Shown here piece after piece: positions 55,125-60,256 of a stretch of DNA of 60,256 bases. The notes under the pieces were generated by a model. It saw only the letters and a program-made list of their open reading frames with translations. It was not told the DNA's origin and made no database searches. The DNA comes from Deltaproteobacteria bacterium (GTDB lineage: Bacteria; Myxococcota_C; UBA6777). The position numbers were made by a program, and so were the translations under genes. Location: positions 1 to 60,256 of the forward strand of contig SBHC01000057.1 in assembly GCA_006226375.1 (NCBI GenBank). The letters are read 5' to 3'. The first letter of the stretch is position 1, and each line of letters starts with the position of its first letter.

Positions 55125-57410
55125 ATGGTTGCAGCAGCACAGAGTGAATGGAAGCCTACAGCCTGTATCCTTTGCAGTCTCAATTGTGGACTGGAAGTGC
55201 AGGTGGAAGGGCGTGAGCTGAAACGTGTGAGAGGTGACGAAGCACATCCTTCCTCCAAAGGGTATTTGTGCCAGAAGGCCGCTCGTCTCAATTTCTACCA
55301 GAATCATCCCATGCGTTTGTCGGAGCCCCTGCGTCGAAACGACGACGGTACGTTTGAGCCGATCGATTGGGACACTGCCATTCAGGAGATTGCAGCGAAG
55401 CTTGTTGCGTTGCGGGATACACACGGCGGTCACAGTCTGGCGTATTACGGGGGTGGTGGCCAGGGCAATCATTTGGGTGGGGTGTATAGCTCCGCGCTTC
55501 GTGCCGCTTGTCAAACAAGCTATTTGTATACGGCCCTTGCGCAGGAAAAGACCGGCGACTTCTGGGTCAATGGCAAGCTGTTTGGGAAGCAAAACTGTCA
55601 TGTGACGGAAGGCATGCACGAAGCCGACTATGTGATCGTGTTGGGGACCAACCCTTGGCAAGCACACGGTGTCCCACGGGCTCGTAAGGTTCTCAAGGAG
55701 ATCGCCAAAGATCCAAAGCGCACGTTGGTTGTGATTGATCCAAGAGAGACCCAAACCGCCGCTCTTGCCGACCATCATTTGCCTGTGAAGCCGGGAACAG
55801 ACGCCTATTTGTTGAGCGCCATCCTGGGAACCATGGTGCAGGAAGGTTGGGTCGATTCTTCATTTCTGGACGGTCGTACCCATGGCTTTGAGGAGGTCGC
55901 TGCTGTCCTTCGCGATGTCCCCGTCGAGGCATACGCTCAGCGTTCCGGGGTTTCTCTGGAGCAGGTACGTACTGTTGCGAAAGGGCTTTCCCAAGCATCA
56001 TCTGCTTGTGTCCGAGCAGATCTAGGGATCCAACAAAGCTTGCATAGCACCTTAAACTCCTATTTGGAGAAGCTACTCTTTTTGTTGTCAGGGAACTTTG
56101 CCAAGGAGGGCGGAAACAACCTCCACACGGCTCTTGTGCCTCTGATCGGTCACTCCAAAGAGGACAAGGCCAAAGTCACCCAGGTGACAGGGATGCACGA
56201 GATCAGCAAGTTGTTTCCCCCGAACATTCTGCCGCAGGAGATCGACACCGAACACCCCAAGCGAGTGCGGGGTTTGATCATTGATAGCGTCAATCCTGCT
56301 GTCTCTGCGGCGGATACCCAGGCCTATGCAAAAGCGTTGAAGAAGCTTGAGTTGCTTGTCGTTGTCGATGTTGCAATGACGGACACGGCTCGCTTTGCAC
56401 ATTATGTTCTTCCAGCGGCAACGCAGTTTGAAAAGCTTGAGTCTACCTTCTTCAACCTGGAGTTTCCTACCAACTACTATCACTTAAGAAAGCCTGTGTT
56501 GGAGAAGGAAGGGAATACCCTACCGGAGCCCGAGATCTACTCCCGTCTTGTCACAGCGATGGGCGCTTTGCCCGAACGGTTTCCCGTGTTGGAACGTATC
56601 GCAAAGCTTGACCGCAAGTGGCCCAAGCTTCGGTTGTTTCCCACGGCGTTCGCTGCTGCACTCAAGCTTCATCCGGAGTGGGCAAAGTATCTGCCGGTGG
56701 TGTTGTATCGAACTTTGGGAAGAGCGTTGCCCGAAGGAAAAGAAGCGGCGGCTGTGCTTTGGGGTGCCATCCACTTTTACGTCCGAAAGTACAGCAAACA
56801 AGTCCAACGTACAGGGCTCTCTGGTTCGGGGTACGCTTTGGGAGAGGCCTTGTTTTCTCGGATTCTTGAAGCCGATACCGCTGTTCCTCTCAGCACACAC
56901 ACCTACGAGGAAATGTGGTCGCTGATGCGAACGGAAGACCGCAAGGCTCAACTTGCGATTCCTGAGCTTCTCCAACAAATCCGTGAGCTTTCTTCGTTTG
57001 AAGAGCCTACATCCGAAGAGTTTCCGTTGGTTCTTGCTGCAGGAGAGCGTCGTTCGTACAACGCCAATCAAATTTACCGTGTCCCCGAGTGGCGGAAGAA
57101 AGACCAGGAAGGAACGCTGCGGATCCACCCCGAAGACGCTGCATCGTACGGTGTTGTGGATGGTGGGGCGGTGATTTGTGAGTCCCAGCGTGGGGCCATC
57201 TCTGTGGTCGCTGCATTGGACGATGGGATGCAGCGTGGCTTTGTGTCCTTGCCTCATGGATATGGCTTTGATTATGCAGATTCACCGACATCCCAAGAGA
57301 CCTCTCAAAATGGTCCTCGGATCAATGTTCTGACCTCCTCCGAACACTGTGACCCCCTTACCAAAACCCCCTACCACAAGTATGTACCGGTGCGACTTCG
57401 AGCCGAATAA
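55125..57410 (+). CDS. Molybdopterin-dependent oxidoreductase (FdhF/NarB-like family)
   Basis: The protein has 761 residues from ATG 55125 (GGAGGG 9 bases upstream; ATG 55119 is closer to it). The N-terminal iron-sulfur motif is CILCSLNCGLEV with GYLCQKAARL. Further family segments are GHSLAYYGGGGQGNHLGG, YVIVLGTNPWQAHG, LVVIDPRETQTAALADHHL, KPGTDAYLL and VVDVAMTDTARFAHYVLPA. The C-terminal beta-barrel domain reads HPEDAASYGVVDGGAVI. A clear Cys or Sec ligand to the metal is not evident in the usual place (YTALAQEKTGD), so the ligand may be another residue. No twin-arginine signal is seen, so it is cytosolic. Substrate unknown. Confidence 0.9.
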   Translation: MVAAAQSEWKPTACILCSLNCGLEVQVEGRELKRVRGDEAHPSSKGYLCQKAARLNFYQNHPMRLSEPLRRNDDGTFEPIDWDTAIQEIAAKLVALRDTHGGHSLAYYGGGGQGNHLGGVYSSALRAACQTSYLYTALAQEKTGDFWVNGKLFGKQNCHVTEGMHEADYVIVLGTNPWQAHGVPRARKVLKEIAKDPKRTLVVIDPRETQTAALADHHLPVKPGTDAYLLSAILGTMVQEGWVDSSFLDGRTHGFEEVAAVLRDVPVEAYAQRSGVSLEQVRTVAKGLSQASSACVRADLGIQQSLHSTLNSYLEKLLFLLSGNFAKEGGNNLHTALVPLIGHSKEDKAKVTQVTGMHEISKLFPPNILPQEIDTEHPKRVRGLIIDSVNPAVSAADTQAYAKALKKLELLVVVDVAMTDTARFAHYVLPAATQFEKLESTFFNLEFPTNYYHLRKPVLEKEGNTLPEPEIYSRLVTAMGALPERFPVLERIAKLDRKWPKLRLFPTAFAAALKLHPEWAKYLPVVLYRTLGRALPEGKEAAAVLWGAIHFYVRKYSKQVQRTGLSGSGYALGEALFSRILEADTAVPLSTHTYEEMWSLMRTEDRKAQLAIPELLQQIRELSSFEEPTSEEFPLVLAAGERRSYNANQIYRVPEWRKKDQEGTLRIHPEDAASYGVVDGGAVICESQRGAISVVAALDDGMQRGFVSLPHGYGFDYADSPTSQETSQNGPRINVLTSSEHCDPLTKTPYHKYVPVRLRAE

Positions 57411-57659
57411 CCTATCTCGAGTGTACAACTGTTTCGTCTTGCCTTGTCTCTGGAACGTTCTCTCTCCAATGCTCTTTTGGGCGTGTCGCATGGTTCTTGG
57501 TGAGGAGTTAACTCGCTCTTCTCTATGTTAAGGTCTTTGTCTCCACAGACTTGCAAGTTCCAATGTTTGCGAATACAACGAAGTGTAGGTGTCCATTGGG
57601 ACTCTCCATGGGTGTTGTATGCCTTTGTTGTGTCTGGCTTGTTATGTTGGAACTTTCGA

Positions 57660-58280
57660 ATGCTTCAAGCGAAGGTCGGCTGGTGCTTTCAGGTTGGTTG
57701 GTTTGGGTGGCTTGTCTTGTGGTTGTTGGGGGGCGTTGCCTGCAAAGCCAAGCCTCAATGTCCGAGGGGATACACGGTTGATCCTGATCGAACACAACGG
57801 ATCGTGCGCTTGTTGAAAACGGTTCCGTTGGAAACAAAGTGGACCCATCTTTCGTCGCTGCGCCAACCTTTGCTTTGCTATGGGAAAGGCTTGGAGCAAG
57901 CGGTGGATACGAACAGAGTGATGTATCTCCAGCGCTCTTCTTCGCCCGAACAACAAGCTGCAAAGTTTCTGCATCTCTTGCATCATCTCCAATCCACCCA
58001 CCGGTTTCCACCTTCCGAGCCCTGCAAAGAGCAGGTCACAGCGTTACTTCATGAAGAGTCGATAGCTTGGAGCCTTGAGCTACAAGTGCTTTCTTTCCTT
58101 TTACCAACGCGCTGGGTGTCTATCTATCCGTTTGCTTCGTTGTTGCAAAAGCTACCCAAGAAGCAATGGAATCGGAAGCTATTCCAAATGTTTCAGAAGT
58201 ATCCAAGAGGATGGAGAGGTCTTCCTGGACTTAAGAACGAGTACGAGGTTCGTTGTCGTCGAAAGTCCAAGGTTCCTTGA
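57660..58280 (+). CDS. Small lipoprotein, function unknown
   Basis: The protein has 206 residues from ATG 57660 (GGAA 8-10 bases upstream); the frame is open back to 57525 without support. The signal ends in the lipobox WLLGGVAC, giving a lipid anchor followed by KAKPQCPRGY. The rest is helical, with pairs such as LLKTVPLETKWTHLSSLRQP and YLQRSSSPEQQAAKFLHLLHHL. The C-terminus is basic (YEVRCRRKSKVP). No domain recognised. It lies 249 bases after the molybdopterin enzyme in the same direction. Confidence 0.65.
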   Translation: MLQAKVGWCFQVGWFGWLVLWLLGGVACKAKPQCPRGYTVDPDRTQRIVRLLKTVPLETKWTHLSSLRQPLLCYGKGLEQAVDTNRVMYLQRSSSPEQQAAKFLHLLHHLQSTHRFPPSEPCKEQVTALLHEESIAWSLELQVLSFLLPTRWVSIYPFASLLQKLPKKQWNRKLFQMFQKYPRGWRGLPGLKNEYEVRCRRKSKVP

Positions 58281-58354
58281 GTGGGGGAGCGTTCAGAGAG
58301 TGGGTGGAGAAGAAGCTGTTGCGAGGGGGATGAGGAGAGTTCGGGTGGAGTGTT

Positions 58355-59800
58355 TTATTGGAGGGAGACGGATTGGATGAAGGCGTCGCGGAGTTTCTGG
58401 AGCATTTCGCTGGTGCTCATCCCGTCGGAGTTGACGATAGCGACAGCGTGGTAACCCATGGGAAGCTTCATGATGATGGCCCGTGCATACGTTTTGCGAC
58501 CATCGGATGCGGTGGAGGGGTGGCTACCGTTGTGGTTGGGGATGTACAACCAACCGAACTTGTTCTCGTACTCTGTGTTTTTGACGTTGGAAGCTCCGGC
58601 CCAACCAAAGCGCTCATCGGAAGAAGCTTGGTTGTGTGTGGGGTCCATCATATCCCGGTACCAGTTCGTGGGGATGATGTTGTTGGTGCTTCCCAAGGTT
58701 CCGAGCAAGAGAGCCATGGCACGAGCGCTGTAGTACCAACCACCTTGACCTCGGCAGTGTCGGGACAATCCAAGAGCTTGCAGATCGTCCTTGGTGGAGT
58801 TGGTGTGGCCAGGCTTCATATCCCATCGGTCGGTGTACATCAAAGCATACGACTTGCGGTAGAAGGGAAACTCATTGGCCGGGTCACACGAAGGAGTAAT
58901 CGACGGAGTGACCTTGGAGAACACCAGTTGCCCCATGAGCTGCTCAAAGCGTTCTCCCAACTTGTTTTGGATTCTCACATCCGTTGCGCTGTAGTTGGAC
59001 AAAGAGTTTCGCAAGTTTGTGTCGTAAAAGGACGCGATAAGGTATCCGAGCAGTCGAAAGTTCGCGTTGGCGTACTCACGAACACCGTAGCAGTATCCGG
59101 AATGTTGCAGCGAACCTAGCTGACTCATCGCTGCGGGACAGTTGACGATGATGCCGTCGCCGGTGGAGATAACTTTGGACACACCAGCCTTCAGGTGCTC
59201 GACCACATCTTTGGGTCCGTTGTCGGTGATGCCCGAGTGGTGCGAGATAAGGTCACGGAATGTAATCCACTTGATGCTGGAGTGCATCGCGCTGCGCCAT
59301 GGAGCTGGCAAGTACGTCCAGATCTTTTGGTCCAAGAAGCTGATGGAGTAACCCTTGTTGTGGATCGCTGCCAGCAAGGCCACCGCTGCCGGAAACTTCG
59401 CAACGCTTCCCACGTTCGCATAGGTTGAGGTGGTCATGTTGGTTTGGTGGTAACCATCCAGAATGTTGTTTTGGTTCTTCCATTCGCGCTTGGCGTAACC
59501 ACCTGCACGTTCTGCCACCAGCATTCGGTTGCGAATCAACACATACTGGTATCCTTTGGTTTTGCCGAATGCCGTCAGCATTCTGTTCTGGAATGAGTCC
59601 ACATTGAGCACGTATTGGGTTCCAGAGTTGACGCCCAGCTGAGTGTCGCCCAGGCTAATGTTGGTTTTCACTCGATAGGTCAGGCTTCGTTGGTCTTTGT
59701 TCAAGGACTTTGCTGCATCCATATCTTCGGGAGCAAGGCCACAAGCACTGAGGAACACGCCCATTGTGAGGCTGAGTAGTACTGTCTTGAATCGTTTCAT
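58355..59800 (-). CDS. Lipoprotein serine hydrolase, beta-lactamase/class C family
   Basis: The protein has 481 residues from ATG 59800, with AGGAGA 6 bases upstream; the longer frame to 59956 is not supported. The signal ends in GVFLSAC. The domain fits the AmpC/EstB (beta-lactamase-related) family. The SxxK motif is in NVGSVAKFPAAV, followed by LISHHSGITDNGPK, and YGVREYANANF supplies the Tyr-x-Asn-like motif. A carboxypeptidase or esterase acting in the periplasm is more likely than a true antibiotic resistance enzyme. The substrate cannot be read from the sequence. No other gene is coupled to it. Confidence 0.85.
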   Translation of the reverse strand: MKRFKTVLLSLTMGVFLSACGLAPEDMDAAKSLNKDQRSLTYRVKTNISLGDTQLGVNSGTQYVLNVDSFQNRMLTAFGKTKGYQYVLIRNRMLVAERAGGYAKREWKNQNNILDGYHQTNMTTSTYANVGSVAKFPAAVALLAAIHNKGYSISFLDQKIWTYLPAPWRSAMHSSIKWITFRDLISHHSGITDNGPKDVVEHLKAGVSKVISTGDGIIVNCPAAMSQLGSLQHSGYCYGVREYANANFRLLGYLIASFYDTNLRNSLSNYSATDVRIQNKLGERFEQLMGQLVFSKVTPSITPSCDPANEFPFYRKSYALMYTDRWDMKPGHTNSTKDDLQALGLSRHCRGQGGWYYSARAMALLLGTLGSTNNIIPTNWYRDMMDPTHNQASSDERFGWAGASNVKNTEYENKFGWLYIPNHNGSHPSTASDGRKTYARAIIMKLPMGYHAVAIVNSDGMSTSEMLQKLRDAFIQSVSLQ

Positions 59801-60256
59801 CACGGTCTCCTGTCGGTTGTGACGATAAGCGGTGCGTTGCTTCTTGGCTCCTTGTTGAGAATGCCGTTGGGTAGGCACCGCTGAAAATGTAGTGTGGCGG
59901 TTTGGGAGCGTTGGGTTGATGTCTTTTACATCCTTCCTCGCTGCTCTTGACTTCACTCTACGTGGGCATCGTCACAAGAACGTCACAACAAGAGACGTTT
60001 TGAATTGTTCTTTTGTATCAGTGTTTTGATGGGGGTGTCGTAAGGCCGGGGGGCTTGGGATCGTGATGGCTAAAAGTGTAAGATGTGAGCTATCTCATAG
60101 CTTTGCCAGATCGATGGTTGGGTAAGAGACGTTTTTGAGGATCAGAGCGCGTTTCAACTTTATTGGCCAGCCGAGAGGGTCAGGTGTACAGCGCGGTCAA
60201 GGAAGCAAGCCTGAGCAGCAAAGGCGGGGCTGTGTAGTGTCGACCGGGCTGGCGTA
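59801..60256. other. Right end of window, no gene identified
   Basis: No ORF of useful length with a ribosome site was found. The last 120 bases are G/C-rich with several short self-complementary blocks (for example GGTCAGG, GCGCGGTC and GACCGGGCTGG) and could be the start of a structured RNA or of a gene lying mostly outside. I could not match it to a tRNA, SRP RNA or rRNA with confidence. Confidence 0.4.

Noticed and set aside
52138-57410. Further in-frame TGA selenoprotein candidates, including the molybdopterin enzyme
   Set aside because: The reading frames here are complete without TGA readthrough, and I saw no TGA at a CxxC-type or metal-ligand position.
60130-60256. Possible SRP (4.5S) RNA at the right edge because of GGTCAGG and AAGGAAGCA strings
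   Set aside because: The conserved GGAA tetraloop context and symmetric loop of domain IV are not present, so the resemblance is too weak.

Overview
The window looks like a chromosome segment from a deltaproteobacterial-type bacterium, most likely Myxococcota or a related lineage. It has moderate G+C and many secreted lipoproteins with Pro/Glu/Thr or Arg-Pro-Ser linkers. It also has long Cys-rich Stig1-like arrays, DNDCNG-type calcium-site strings, FG-GAP/UnbV proteins, a Ser/Thr kinase remnant, a SARP-type regulator and an AcoR-like sigma-54 activator. This placement is inference from gene style; no rRNA or tRNA gene was found.

Layout. 1-13.8 kb: secreted and cell-envelope genes. These are a Cys/Tyr-rich repeat protein cut by the left edge, a coiled-coil periplasmic protein, a large helical repeat protein, a methyltransferase, a tandem patatin pair of which one member has lost its nucleophile, two lipoprotein metalloprotease candidates, an LRR protein, a lipoprotein GH13 amylase and a DUF1460 protein. 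14.0-16 kb: a 19-cysteine small protein with a SigZ-type ECF sigma factor behind an ECF-like promoter, then a cNMP-GGDEF protein. 16.2-18.6 kb: decayed genes (FHA fragment, kinase remnant, frameshifted lipoprotein). 19-25.6 kb: a MAPEG protein, a Stig1-type lipoprotein and a 1135-residue SARP/NB-ARC/TPR regulator. 25.7-28.7 kb: a collapsed SpvB/Rhs toxin-like gene, followed by a 17-codon ORF and a terminator. 29.3-35.3 kb: a CRTAC1/UnbV protein, a TPR-like protein, TrmO and a CBS protein. 35.4-39.5 kb: an aldehyde dehydrogenase-DUF779 operon with its sigma-54 activator and a cluster of TGTYGC half-sites. 39.6-43.4 kb: small zinc-knuckle, DUF2784-like, rhodanese, rhomboid and membrane proteins.

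43.4-46.1 kb is the most unusual part. Two adjacent minus-strand genes keep one reading frame only if in-frame TGA codons are read through. In the first, a lipoprotein with an HMA domain and a thioredoxin domain, TGA falls on the first metal-binding cysteine (UxxC). In the second, an outer-membrane beta-barrel-like protein, two TGAs fall right after the signal-peptide cleavage site in a UxxU pattern. Each has a GC-rich hairpin with a G-containing apical loop 17-18 nt after the TGA, as expected of a bacterial SECIS. A Cys-version HMA protein with a metallothionein-like tail is divergently transcribed beside them. I read this as a selenocysteine-based envelope metal-handling (or metal-linked redox) cassette.

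46.1-60.3 kb: a cytochrome P450 strikingly like animal CYP7 sterol hydroxylases, a lipoprotein with 22 Stig1-like units, hflX overlapping an ABC-F ATPase, a molybdopterin oxidoreductase, a small lipoprotein and a serine beta-lactamase-like lipoprotein.

Several breaks (18.2, 17.7 and 26 kb) are genuine decay or sequencing indels; raw reads would separate the two.
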